DNA of 56,060 nt. Source: an uncultured Cyclobacteriaceae bacterium (GTDB taxonomy: Bacteria; Bacteroidota; Bacteroidia; Cytophagales; Cyclobacteriaceae). Every line of letters starts with the position of its first letter. Positions within the stretch are counted from its first letter, which is position 1. Both the position numbers and the translations under genes were made by a program. Where the stretch lies: the NCBI GenBank assembly GCA_937958005.1, contig CALGOB010000041.1:1-56060 (forward strand), given 5' to 3'. Shown piece after piece: positions 46,643-54,760 of this stretch. The notes beneath the pieces are model-generated. The model did no database searches and had not been told where the DNA came from. It worked only from the letters and a program-made list of their open reading frames with translations.

Positions 46643-49600
46643 ATGAGTAAGAAAAAGAACCTAAAAGAAAAACCCACAGCCAATAACGTAGAGTGCTGGG
46701 ATAGCAGTGGAAGCACTGAGGTAGTTACGCAACGTCTCAAAGAGATGTTTGTAGAAATGGGACAAAAAACCCGCATTGAAAAAGGGCAAAACCCAGCAGA
46801 AAGAGCAGTCTTTAGAAAACAACATGGCATTGCTTACGGGGAATTTGTGGTAAATGAGGATATCCCCGAAGAATTCAAAAAAGGAATTTTTGCAGGCACT
46901 CGCTACGATTGTGCCGTTCGCTTTTCAAGTGATACAGGGCCCACCTCACCAGATTTGCACACCACCATGGGTGTTGGCCTAAAATTGTTTGGGGTAGAAG
47001 GCCACAAGCTTTTTGGTGAAGGAACTAATGCAGATTTCATTTTTCAAAACATAGACCGCTTCTTTGCTCGTGACGCACAGCAAATGTGCACGTTCACAAC
47101 CGCTGGAGCTATAGATGGTGATTATGATGAATACATCAACAAACACCCAGAACTGGCCAGCATTTTACAGGCCATGCAAAAAGAAGAGGCAAGTTGCCTC
47201 AGTGCTAAATATTGGGCAATCTTACCGTTTCATTTAGGAGAAGCTAATATTGTCAAATACAGGCTGGTACCAGATCAGACCTATAAAGGAGCACCTTTTG
47301 ATGACGACAATTACCTAAAACTAGATCTAGAAAAACGTTTAAGGAATGGAAATTCAACGTTTAGGTTTGAAATCCAATTACGCACGGATGATGCTACCAT
47401 GCCCATTAATGATGCGCAAAAGATTTGGAGTACAGAAGAAAGCCCATATGTCTGTATTGCAAAACTACACCTGCCACAGCAAGACATAACAGCAATTGGC
47501 CAAGCCGAATTTGGCAGCGCCCTTTCTTTCAATATCTGGAGAACTTTAGAAGCGCACAAACCACTGGGGTCTATTGCGGAAGCTAGAAGAGAAGTTTATG
47601 CAGCTAGTGCACAAGCAAGGCATCAGGCTAACGGTCAGCAACAGCATGAGCCCAAAGAGATCAATCCACAATTTAAAAAGAATACAGACGAAGGTAGCGA
47701 TTGCATTGTCAGAGCTGGTATTTATCCGCCCATTGGCGTCATGCGAGTAGGGAATAGTGAAGAAGAATATTTCATAGGCCCTTTAGTGGATGAACCAGAA
47801 GTGAAAGAAGGCATTTATGCCTACCGTGATCAGACAGGTGCTATCAAGCGTCAAGCTGCTCAGTTCAGGATCTATGGCTTCAATGCCGCAGGAAAAGCCA
47901 TTAAAGAACTGACCATGGACAATGCCAAAATTACCTGGCATTCGCAGCTAGCCAATCAAAAGTCTTCTTGGTATCAATTCCAAATCGCCTTGGATATCCC
48001 TGATGCTTCTGATCCAAGCATTCCCCCTTCCCTGCTCAGGAATATAGACGTAAAAGACCGAAGTAAATTATTGATAGATGGAGGAAAAGAAAGTATTTCA
48101 AAACCCAAGGTAACCCAAGGCAAAAAGTTCAAAGGAAAGTTCATGGATAAAAGTGTCTACTTGGGAGAAATGCAAACGGACGAAAAAGGCCGCTTAATCA
48201 TGCTAGGCGGACATGGAAAATCCGAAAACATGAATGGAGACCGTGCCATCACCTTTGCCAACAATGAAGGATGGCATGACGACATGTCAGATGGCCCGGT
48301 AACCGCAGAAGTAGAATATGAAGGAGTTCAGCTCAATGTGGATCCTGCCTGGGTAATTTGTGCGCCACCTGATTATGCACCCATGCAAAAATCAGTACGT
48401 ACCATGTGGGATATGATGAGAAGTGTGGCCGTAGAAGCAAATATGATGGCAAGGCCTGCACGACCTTCTTTCACAAAAGACCTGCTCCCTATTTTTGAAA
48501 GAATGACCAATCTACAATGGGTAAATGCTGGATTTGCTGCTGCCTTTGGTTGGGGTGGTCAGTTTAATTATACCAGTTTGGAGTGGGTGAAAAAATTAAA
48601 TGACCCCTCTTCTGCCAACTTGGAGATGCGTCGTACTATTTCCAATAATTTCCGCCGGTTTGATCAGTCGGGAGCAGAAGCCCCTCAACTATGGCCCTGG
48701 CTATACGGTGATGCGGTGGCTATTCCTACCCAAGGATCAGTTCGACAGCATGCCACCTTATCAAAATTACAGTTGGAGTTTCTAGACCAGTGGGTGGAAG
48801 GTGATTTCGATGCTGACTTTGTGGATACAACAGGGTGCCCTCATACGCCTCCACCTAAAACAATAGATGATTATCCCATTGATGAGCAACCGGATATGCT
48901 AACCAAAGCGGCAATGGATTTCTGTTTAGCAGATGCTTTTCATCCAGGTTGTGAAATGACTTGGCCCATGAGAACTTCTGGGATGTACTCAGACCCTTTC
49001 CGACTAAAACATGCCCCTAAAAAACCGAAAACGGATTATCATTATTATGGTTCTACCATGAACAGTGATGTGCTGACTTTACCAGCTGGTCCCTTATTGG
49101 GCGGGCAAGTTCCTGGAGGGGTTACTAGGTGGATGGCTGTTCCATGGCAAACTGACACGGCCAGTTGTAGGGATGGATATACCACCTCATACGATCCGTA
49201 TCTACCTACATTTTGGCCTGCTAGGGTGCCTAATAACATCATGAGTGAAGAGCGTTACAAAGAAACAATTGATCCACTCTTATCAGAAGAAACACGCAAG
49301 GAAGCATTTGCCTATCGTTATTTCTGGTTAGACGATTTGCCATTGGATGGGGCTGCTCCTACCCAGACCAATCAAATTAACTCAATGGTGAAGTATTTTG
49401 ATAAATTGGCAATTGTTCAACATCGTCCTGGAGTACCCCATAATCCAAATTTCCCAGCGGAAATGCAAATTGGTGTGATTCCAAATGAAGATCAAAACGC
49501 TACGTTGTTAAAGGAAACTGAAGCGAGATTAAGAGAAATCTTAAAAGGCAATAAGAAGCTGGATCAAAAAGAAAAAACCTTATTGAATACTGCACTGGAG

Positions 49601-49855
49601 CACTTGTCAAACGACGGTTTATTAAATGAGCAAAATGTGCTAGAAGGTAGTCGTGATCAGTTATTAGAAATGGTAAAAGACGAAGTAGTAAAGGATGAAA
49701 AGCTGACTCAAGAGGTAGAAAAGTTGGTGAACTTATTGTCGTCAGAAGTTCATAAATCAGCGAAAACGAAAACAATTCCTCATGCAAGGCAGCCGAGAAA
49801 AGAAGTAGGTGTCCCAGAGCGATTAGTCCGTTTCCAACGTTTTATTCCTAAATAG
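46643..49855 (+). CDS. catalase-like domain fused to LodA/GoxA-type CTQ quinoprotein oxidase
   Basis: 1070 aa. Residues about 20-335 form a catalase-like heme domain: His61 in FRKQHGIAYGEF, VRFSSDTG, DFIFQNIDRFFARDA, and Arg315-x3-Tyr319 in ARREVYAAS, matching the Arg/Tyr of the proximal heme side. From about 350 to 940 it matches LodA/GoxA: CIVRAGIYPPIGVMRVGNSE, GGHGKS. Cys770 in FHPGCEMTWPMR and Trp835 in WMAVPWQTD are 65 residues apart, as Cys516/Trp581 in LodA, the pair forming cysteine tryptophylquinone. LodA oxidises amino-acid amines with release of peroxide. A charged helical tail (about 960-1070) is unexplained. No signal peptide. Confidence 0.88.
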   Translation: MSKKKNLKEKPTANNVECWDSSGSTEVVTQRLKEMFVEMGQKTRIEKGQNPAERAVFRKQHGIAYGEFVVNEDIPEEFKKGIFAGTRYDCAVRFSSDTGPTSPDLHTTMGVGLKLFGVEGHKLFGEGTNADFIFQNIDRFFARDAQQMCTFTTAGAIDGDYDEYINKHPELASILQAMQKEEASCLSAKYWAILPFHLGEANIVKYRLVPDQTYKGAPFDDDNYLKLDLEKRLRNGNSTFRFEIQLRTDDATMPINDAQKIWSTEESPYVCIAKLHLPQQDITAIGQAEFGSALSFNIWRTLEAHKPLGSIAEARREVYAASAQARHQANGQQQHEPKEINPQFKKNTDEGSDCIVRAGIYPPIGVMRVGNSEEEYFIGPLVDEPEVKEGIYAYRDQTGAIKRQAAQFRIYGFNAAGKAIKELTMDNAKITWHSQLANQKSSWYQFQIALDIPDASDPSIPPSLLRNIDVKDRSKLLIDGGKESISKPKVTQGKKFKGKFMDKSVYLGEMQTDEKGRLIMLGGHGKSENMNGDRAITFANNEGWHDDMSDGPVTAEVEYEGVQLNVDPAWVICAPPDYAPMQKSVRTMWDMMRSVAVEANMMARPARPSFTKDLLPIFERMTNLQWVNAGFAAAFGWGGQFNYTSLEWVKKLNDPSSANLEMRRTISNNFRRFDQSGAEAPQLWPWLYGDAVAIPTQGSVRQHATLSKLQLEFLDQWVEGDFDADFVDTTGCPHTPPPKTIDDYPIDEQPDMLTKAAMDFCLADAFHPGCEMTWPMRTSGMYSDPFRLKHAPKKPKTDYHYYGSTMNSDVLTLPAGPLLGGQVPGGVTRWMAVPWQTDTASCRDGYTTSYDPYLPTFWPARVPNNIMSEERYKETIDPLLSEETRKEAFAYRYFWLDDLPLDGAAPTQTNQINSMVKYFDKLAIVQHRPGVPHNPNFPAEMQIGVIPNEDQNATLLKETEARLREILKGNKKLDQKEKTLLNTALEHLSNDGLLNEQNVLEGSRDQLLEMVKDEVVKDEKLTQEVEKLVNLLSSEVHKSAKTKTIPHARQPRKEVGVPERLVRFQRFIPK

Positions 49856-49885
49856 AGGTTAAGAGAATTTATATCATAGAAAAAC

Positions 49886-49937
49886 CTTTTAGGAGCAATA
49901 CTAACCCTAAAAGAAATCCCCCTTTGTTTTAAAGGGG
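49886..49937 (+). terminator. two hairpins behind the LodA fusion gene
   Basis: CTTTTAGG/CCTAAAAG (49886-49913) followed by CCCCCTTTGTTTTAAAGGGGG (49918-49937). Neither has a long T run, so termination may be partial, allowing read-through into the LodB-like gene. Confidence 0.45.
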
Positions 49938-49985
49938 GTCTGGTGGATTAAAATTGAATACCCAATTTATTCCCTTAGGGAAGGT

Positions 49986-50224
49986 AATGAACCAACCCCG
50001 ACCCAAGGGTATAATGTTATTAAGTTAAGCATTTTGAGGGCTGAACCGGGCTTTCGGCTATATCTTTTTCTTATCAGAAAAAGGATGCCGCCTCTATCCC
50101 TGCCCCTTGGATTCCGTTTCCTTTTGCGTTAGCTTAATAGCATTGCCCAAGGATACGAGGTATCTATGGGCAATAATTTAATGATCGACTCAAGTCGGGG
50201 AATTAATATCCCTTAGGGATTAAA
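49986..50224 (+). repeat. R1 repeat, copy 11 (95-bp subfamily), split by a MITE
   Basis: The left part AATGAACC..CCCAAGGGTA and the right part ATACGAGGTATCTATGGGC..GGGATTAAA form one 95-bp-type R1 interrupted at 50012. The right end lies 16 bp before the LodB-like start codon. Confidence 0.9.
50012..50145 (+). mobile_element. 134-bp MITE with terminal inverted repeats inside R1
   Basis: Ends TAATGTTATTAAGTTAAGC and, inverted, CAATGCTATTAAGCTAACGC: about 20-bp inverted repeats. Flanked by CCCAAGGGTA and CCCAAGGATA, a 10-bp target duplication with one change. Interior GGGCTTTCGGCTATATC...GGATGCCGCC resembles ends of IS elements common in Bacteroidota. No ORF. Confidence 0.8.
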
Positions 50225-50240
50225 GCAGGAATAATTTCTT

Positions 50241-51335
50241 TTGTCAACAAATAAAACAGACATATTAATCATTGGTGGAGGCATTGCAGGTTGCATTGCC
50301 GCCATCTCTTTGATAGGCTCTTACCACGTAACATTAATCGATAAACTAGTTGAGCCAAAAGACCGAATTGGAGAATCACTAGCACCCGCAGCAAACCGCA
50401 TTTTAAAAGAACTGAATTTACTGGATGGTATAGAAAATCAAACCTTAACCCTGTTTCAAAAAAATTTAGGCATGCAATCTTATTGGGGAAGTAACCAAGT
50501 TCACTTGGTTGATCACCTAAGAAATCCAGATGGGTTTGTTAAAAGTTTAGATAGAAAAGCTTTTGAAGTTTATTTAAGAAAGTCAGCAGAAGAACGAGGG
50601 GTCAATTGTCTATGGGGATCAAAGCTATACAACAGTACTTATGAAGGCTCAACATGGCAGGTTCAGATAAATTCAAACGATGACCATTTAGAAACACAGC
50701 ATCTTATGGCTTCTTTTGTAATAGATGCCAGTGGACGCCAAGCACACTTCGCAAGAAGACAAGGTATTAAACGTGTGGTAGAAGACCATTTGATTGCTTG
50801 CTGGGCAACGCTACCCAATACCACAGAGAATACCATGAGCACCATCTCAGCGAGCGAAAATGGATGGTGGTATAGTGCAGTAGCCCCTAATAACAAACGA
50901 ATAGTTGCCTTTCATACCGATTCAGATTTAATCCATAAGAGCCAACTAAAAACGGTTGAATCATTTTTAGGATTAGCTAAAAAGAATCATCAGGTCTTCT
51001 CTCTACTCAAAGGGAAAGAAAAGAGCATTTCATTTCACGGAACCGTTGCTGCTAATTCAACTAAATTAGCACAAATAGCAGGACAACAATGGGCAACTTT
51101 AGGAGATGCAGCAGTCAGTTTTGATCCCCTATCTTCACAGGGAATGTTCAATGCCATGGCTTCTGCGATGCAACTAAGTACCTTAATCCGAAAGTTGGGC
51201 TTTACAGCAGATCTCACAAATAACTATTCAGATCAAATAGATCATATTTGGCAACACTATCTCAAACACAAACGAATTTTCTATCAGGCCGAAAGCCGTT
51301 GGCCAGCAGCTGAGTTTTGGAAAAGAAGGCACTAA
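50241..51335 (+). CDS. LodB-like flavoprotein (CTQ maturation factor)
   Basis: 364 aa. FAD Rossmann motif ILIIGGGIAGCIAA at 8-21, then ESLAPAANRILKEL, SFVIDASGRQAHFAR, ENGWWYSAVAPNN and GDAAVSFDPLSSQGMFNAM, the pattern of the flavin-dependent halogenase-like LodB/GoxB group. LodB is needed to form the quinone cofactor in LodA, so this is the partner of the preceding gene. There is no ATG in frame: a stop lies 9 bp upstream and the start must be TTG at 50241, close behind R1, so the native 5' end may have been replaced. Confidence 0.88.
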   Translation: MSTNKTDILIIGGGIAGCIAAISLIGSYHVTLIDKLVEPKDRIGESLAPAANRILKELNLLDGIENQTLTLFQKNLGMQSYWGSNQVHLVDHLRNPDGFVKSLDRKAFEVYLRKSAEERGVNCLWGSKLYNSTYEGSTWQVQINSNDDHLETQHLMASFVIDASGRQAHFARRQGIKRVVEDHLIACWATLPNTTENTMSTISASENGWWYSAVAPNNKRIVAFHTDSDLIHKSQLKTVESFLGLAKKNHQVFSLLKGKEKSISFHGTVAANSTKLAQIAGQQWATLGDAAVSFDPLSSQGMFNAMASAMQLSTLIRKLGFTADLTNNYSDQIDHIWQHYLKHKRIFYQAESRWPAAEFWKRRH

Positions 51336-51349
51336 AAACAAATAATATA

Positions 51350-51467
51350 CTAGAGATTTTCACGACAGAATGATTATAGTTGCTTTGTTTCCTTTTGTCT
51401 CAAGTTTATCAAACAGCTCATTAGTAATTAATAATTACTTTGACAGGCTCACAAAAGTAGAGTTTAG
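51350..51467 (-). repeat. R5 repeat, copy c
   Basis: Inverse copy: TAGAGATTTTCACGA, TAGTTGCTTTGTTTCC, CTCAAGTTTATCAAAC and ATTAGTAATTAATAATTAC. It begins 15 bp behind the LodB-like gene. The rest of 51336-51648 shows no gene. Confidence 0.68.
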
Positions 51468-51648
51468 AGGGAATTTAATCAATACAAAACCCGTCTTGAT
51501 AAGCTTTACTTATATCAAAACTAACTCTTTCAGTATCTGTTTATAATGCTAAGCTTAACTATGGGAGATTTAAACCTCAGTATATTTATATTGCTATATG
51601 AATTTATAAAAAAGGAGAAAGAGAATAGCCTAAGAGAAAACTTTAATT

Positions 51649-52743
51649 ATGCACGCACCCAAGGAAGAGAGGAAAGATAAGGCAGTCGCTAATACGGCTC
51701 TAAAAGAGAAAAGCAATTACAAGCAAGGTTTAGCACTTGAAGACAATAGACCCGATGCAACTGCACAAAGAAAAATGCAAGCGGGAATAGCAAATAATTT
51801 TTCACCACAACCTATCCAAAGGCAAATTGAATTTACTGATACTGCTGAAAAATTTGGAAAAGACGACGGTATGAAATTTGTCCTAGCTTATGGTATGTCA
51901 GAAAAAAAAGAAGCTATTGACAAAATGATACCTTGGCTTACTGATGGAGAACCACATATCTACAAAAATATCAAAGAGGCAATAAGTTCGTTGGGCATCA
52001 AGGAAGAAATAGAGAAGCCAAAAGATGATAGCATTTCGATGGTAGTCAAGTCTGTCAATGGAAAAATAGGATCTCCTCCTAAGGTGGAGGCGGAATCCAT
52101 ATTGAAGCTTAAAAAAAGTAAACAACAAGGATCTCACCCACTTTATGACGTTACTAATTTAAGCGGTAAATATAAGTTAAAGGGTGAACCTAGTGATAAA
52201 AGTGGTTTTCAAGGAATGAAAGCCATGGAAAATCAGGAGGTGGAAGTCCCCTCTGTAATTTCATTGACGTTAGATGATGGTAAAGATTACTTGCTTATGG
52301 ATCATATTCCTCATTTACAGGAAGGGCTTAGTTTCGTAAATTATTCTCGGTCAAATGAAGAAGTCATAAAAGCTGGTTATCAACTTGGTGTGGTGCACGT
52401 TACTGATATAAGTGTAGCTAATGTTGACCGTTTACCTTGGCGCGGGAACAAGTACACAGGACACCTTTTTAATGTCTTTCAGAATCAGATCACTGGTAAC
52501 GTAGTGGGTCTAGATACGGAAAAGCCAAAGGTCATGACGGAGGATATGGAAAAAGACATCGCCTTAGAATTAAATGAAATTAGAAAAAAAACACATGACT
52601 ATGCATATGGTATGGGGGAAATCCTAGCGACTGCAAAAGACCGTAACAAAATCACATTAAAACCAGAGCAATTAAGATTTTTTGCTGATGGATTTGAAGC
52701 TGGACTAAAAAAAGGACTTTCTGGTCTAAAAAAGACGGAATAG
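51649..52743 (+). CDS. putative secreted-cargo/toxin protein with kinase-like domain
   Basis: 364 aa, no signal peptide. Residues 28-60 (LEDNRPDATAQRKMQ.., FSPQPIQRQ) resemble the N-terminal tags I know from cargo proteins of contractile injection systems and polymorphic toxins in Bacteroidota. Residues about 165-295 show a kinase-like order of motifs: Lys176/Lys178 in GKYKLKGEP, a hinge-like LLMDHIP, catalytic-loop-like Asp253-x4-Asn258 within HVTDISVANVDRL, and Asp289 in VVGLDTE, as in actin-fragmin-kinase/PI3K-like folds. Enzyme activity and export are inferences; no injection-system gene is in the window. Confidence 0.5.
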   Translation: MHAPKEERKDKAVANTALKEKSNYKQGLALEDNRPDATAQRKMQAGIANNFSPQPIQRQIEFTDTAEKFGKDDGMKFVLAYGMSEKKEAIDKMIPWLTDGEPHIYKNIKEAISSLGIKEEIEKPKDDSISMVVKSVNGKIGSPPKVEAESILKLKKSKQQGSHPLYDVTNLSGKYKLKGEPSDKSGFQGMKAMENQEVEVPSVISLTLDDGKDYLLMDHIPHLQEGLSFVNYSRSNEEVIKAGYQLGVVHVTDISVANVDRLPWRGNKYTGHLFNVFQNQITGNVVGLDTEKPKVMTEDMEKDIALELNEIRKKTHDYAYGMGEILATAKDRNKITLKPEQLRFFADGFEAGLKKGLSGLKKTE

Positions 52744-52860
52744 GGAATCTTTAAAAAACATCCCTCTCACGATTCTTTCATAGTCTATTTTTAAATTTGG
52801 TAAATGAAATAAATAATTCTTTAGAACCTATTTTTTAAAATATTGTCCTACCCCGGAGAA

Positions 52861-52998
52861 ATGTTAGGAGAACTAATTAGTTACAAGAAAGAATTCAATA
52901 AAGGCACTCTAAGGTATTCAATTAATAAATGGTTAGAGGGTACAGTTGGTGATTTGGTAAAGAACAGGTGGGATATTGGTTGGCGAGCAGTCGTTTAG
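52861..52998 (+). other. 45-codon ORF, possible gene fragment
   Basis: MLGELISYKKEFNKGTLRYS...NRWDIGWRAVV, with GGAG a few bases before the ATG. Its stop is 2 bp before an R1 copy. Could be a small gene or a fragment cut by insertion. Otherwise 52744-53000 is empty. Confidence 0.25.
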
Positions 52999-53000
52999 AA

Positions 53001-53101
53001 AATGAACCAACCCTGACCCAGTGCCTCCGCAAAGGAGCTTTAGCACTCGCGGAAGAGTCGCAGGTGCCCGACTAGGGAAATAATATCCCTTAGGGATTAA
53101 A
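53001..53101 (+). repeat. R1 repeat, copy 12, variant centre
   Basis: Complete ends, but after GACCCA the middle is replaced by CTCCGCAAAGGAGCTTTAGC and CTCGCGGAAGAGTCG, a longer stem shared in part with 14050. Member of the older long-loop subfamily. Confidence 0.85.
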
Positions 53102-53259
53102 AACTTAAATACGTTTGTCCTAGTTTATGCTCAGGAGATTGATAATAATCATGTATTTGTCAGTTAAAGTGGATCAAGCAGTAAATCTGTAGGGAAAAGT
53201 TTCAAAACTCGCTCTCAAACTCAAACTTCTTTAGCAGACATCAAGTCAAGCATTTGATT

Positions 53260-53370
53260 AATGAACCAACCCCGACCCAAGGGTACGGGGTATCTATGGG
53301 CAATAATTTAATGATCGACTCAAGAGTCGGGGCGCCCGGCCAGGGGAATTAATATCCCTTAGGGATTAAA
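53260..53370 (+). repeat. R1 repeat, copy 13 (consensus)
   Basis: 111 bp, full consensus: both hairpins, GGGGCGCCCGGCCAGGGG block and intact ends. Can serve as reference copy. Together with 53001, 53908 and 55557 it makes four copies in 2.7 kb. Confidence 0.96.
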
Positions 53371-53452
53371 TACTTAAAACTTTAAATGTTATTTTTGTGT
53401 TTTGGATGGATTCAAAGATTACCCCTGCCCCACATATTTAACACTTGATCCG

Positions 53453-53734
53453 TTAAAGTTTAGACCTACCTACGGGCAAACAGTTCAGTTCTGATAATGC
53501 TTTTTGTAGCCCTCTCATTACCTCTTCATTGCCTTCTAGAATGACCAAAGAGGAGAATAATATATTAATGAGAATTTGAGGGTCTCTATTCTTCAATTCT
53601 TTAAAAGCAGTAATTAAAGCAATATAAATACTTTGGTTCGTCAGTTCCTCTGAGGTTTCTATCTGTAATTTTATCTCCCCAGTTTCAGATTCTTCTATGG
53701 CAATCTTAAACCTTGTTTTATAAGACTTGAGCAT
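53453..53734 (-). CDS. small hypothetical soluble protein
   Basis: 93 aa from the Met at 53734 (MLKSYKTRFKIAIEESETGE); the longer frame would start inside a hairpin. Beta-strand N-terminus, then two or three amphipathic helices (SIYIALITAFKELKNRDPQI, SLVILEGNEEVMRGLQKAL). No known domain. Single gene. Confidence 0.5.
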   Translation of the reverse strand: MLKSYKTRFKIAIEESETGEIKLQIETSEELTNQSIYIALITAFKELKNRDPQILINILFSSLVILEGNEEVMRGLQKALSELNCLPVGRSKL

Positions 53735-53752
53735 AATCAATTTCTTTAAAGT

Positions 53753-53781
53753 AAAAGACCGCACTAGTGTACGGCCTTTTT
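53753..53781 (+). terminator. hairpin with T run
   Basis: AAAAGACCGCAC TAGT GTACGGCCTTTT: 10 pairs with two mismatches, T run on the + strand and A run on the other. It lies upstream of the small gene at 53734, so it probably ends transcription coming from the left or a lost neighbour. Confidence 0.4.
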
Positions 53782-53811
53782 AAGAAACCTCTATTTGGGT
53801 TCACTTACAAG

Positions 53812-53887
53812 CATCAGTTAAACGAGAGACCACCTTGTAGGAAGGTCTCCTGAATTGTCATTTGACCAAGCAGCCTGCTAACTGATG
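53812..53887. repeat. 76-bp structure with inverted ends
   Basis: CATCAGTTA and TAACTGATG close an interval that contains a second stem GAGACC/GGTCTC. Could be a structured RNA or a tiny mobile element; only one copy seen here. Confidence 0.3.
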
Positions 53888-53907
53888 TGCCAACCTAACT
53901 TAGCCTC

Positions 53908-54022
53908 TTTAATCCCTGAGGGATACCTAATTCCCCTGGCCGGGCGCCCCGACTCTTGAGTCGATAAAAAAGCTTTTGGCCGATAGACATACCCCGTACC
54001 CTTGGGTCGGGGTTGGTTCATT
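53908..54022 (-). repeat. R1 repeat, copy 14 (AAAAAAGC subfamily)
   Basis: Full length with the GGCCGGGCGCCCC block and the linker GATAAAAAAGCTTTTGGCCG, also in the copy at 19870. The left dyad reads CCCTGAGGG in both, confirming a subfamily. Bases 54023-54334 hold no gene besides the regulator's upstream region. Confidence 0.93.
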
Positions 54023-54334
54023 AAAGGATACCTATGCTTTTCGCTTCATAAACACCCCACTTCGGCTGATCTAGAGGGATCACTTTTCACTAAATAATTA
54101 CTACGAATAAATAAACTTAAACAATCCATCTTCTCCACACTTTCATCCTACAACACTTCCGTCAATCTGTTAACCCATGTATAAAAAAATAGGAGTTGGT
54201 CAATCAACTGTGTATTTTTAGGCTTTAAATAATGTAGATAAAGAATATTGATTAATAATATACCAACATGTAGTGTTAATAATAAATGATGTGTTATTAG
54301 TCATTTTTAGAAAATAAATATCAAAAAAAGTCTA

Positions 54335-54760
54335 TTGTCAAAAGTGAAAGAAGAATCTTATGGTGGTCATATAAAGGAATTTAGGGAAGCAAATAAGCTC
54401 TCACAGCAGAAAATAGCTGATTTGACTGGCTATACCAGAAGCTCTATCAACAGCATAGAGCGAAATGATCAAAGGCCACCGATTGACTTTTTAGTGAAAT
54501 TTTCAAAAGTGATAGGAGTCAGCTTAGATGTCATACTTACCAATGGCCAGTCTTTTGACGAAAATGACATCCATGACATGAAGCATAAAATAGAGGCTAT
54601 TCCAAACCCTGTATTGGCAGACGAGATCAAAAGGTACATTGCCAAACTGGAAGCGGATCAAAAATCTATGAAACTGAAAATCATGGAACTGGATAAAAAG
54701 TACAAAGCAGTATTGAATGAGCTAGAAGTGGTTTACAAAAAACTCAAGAAGCTTTTTTGA
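54335..54760 (+). CDS. XRE-family HTH transcriptional regulator
   Basis: 141 aa. HTH_3 domain at about 12-66: IKEFREANKLSQQKIADLTGYTRSSINSIERN with the classical helix-turn-helix, then a C-terminal coiled coil (about 85-141, EIKRYIAKLEADQKSMKLKI). The frame has no ATG; TTG at 54335 is the only reasonable start before an upstream stop. Its end overlaps the end of the converging TPR gene by 17 bp, so the two transcripts interfere. Confidence 0.85.
   Translation: MSKVKEESYGGHIKEFREANKLSQQKIADLTGYTRSSINSIERNDQRPPIDFLVKFSKVIGVSLDVILTNGQSFDENDIHDMKHKIEAIPNPVLADEIKRYIAKLEADQKSMKLKIMELDKKYKAVLNELEVVYKKLKKLF

Noticed and set aside
47311-49787. Several antisense ORFs inside the LodA fusion gene
   Set aside because: They are frames opposite a strongly supported gene and show low-complexity or implausible sequence.
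53001-53370. Closely spaced R1 copies as a CRISPR-like array
   Set aside because: Spacing is irregular (150 bp to several kb), orientation varies, copies are over 95 bp and no cas genes are present.
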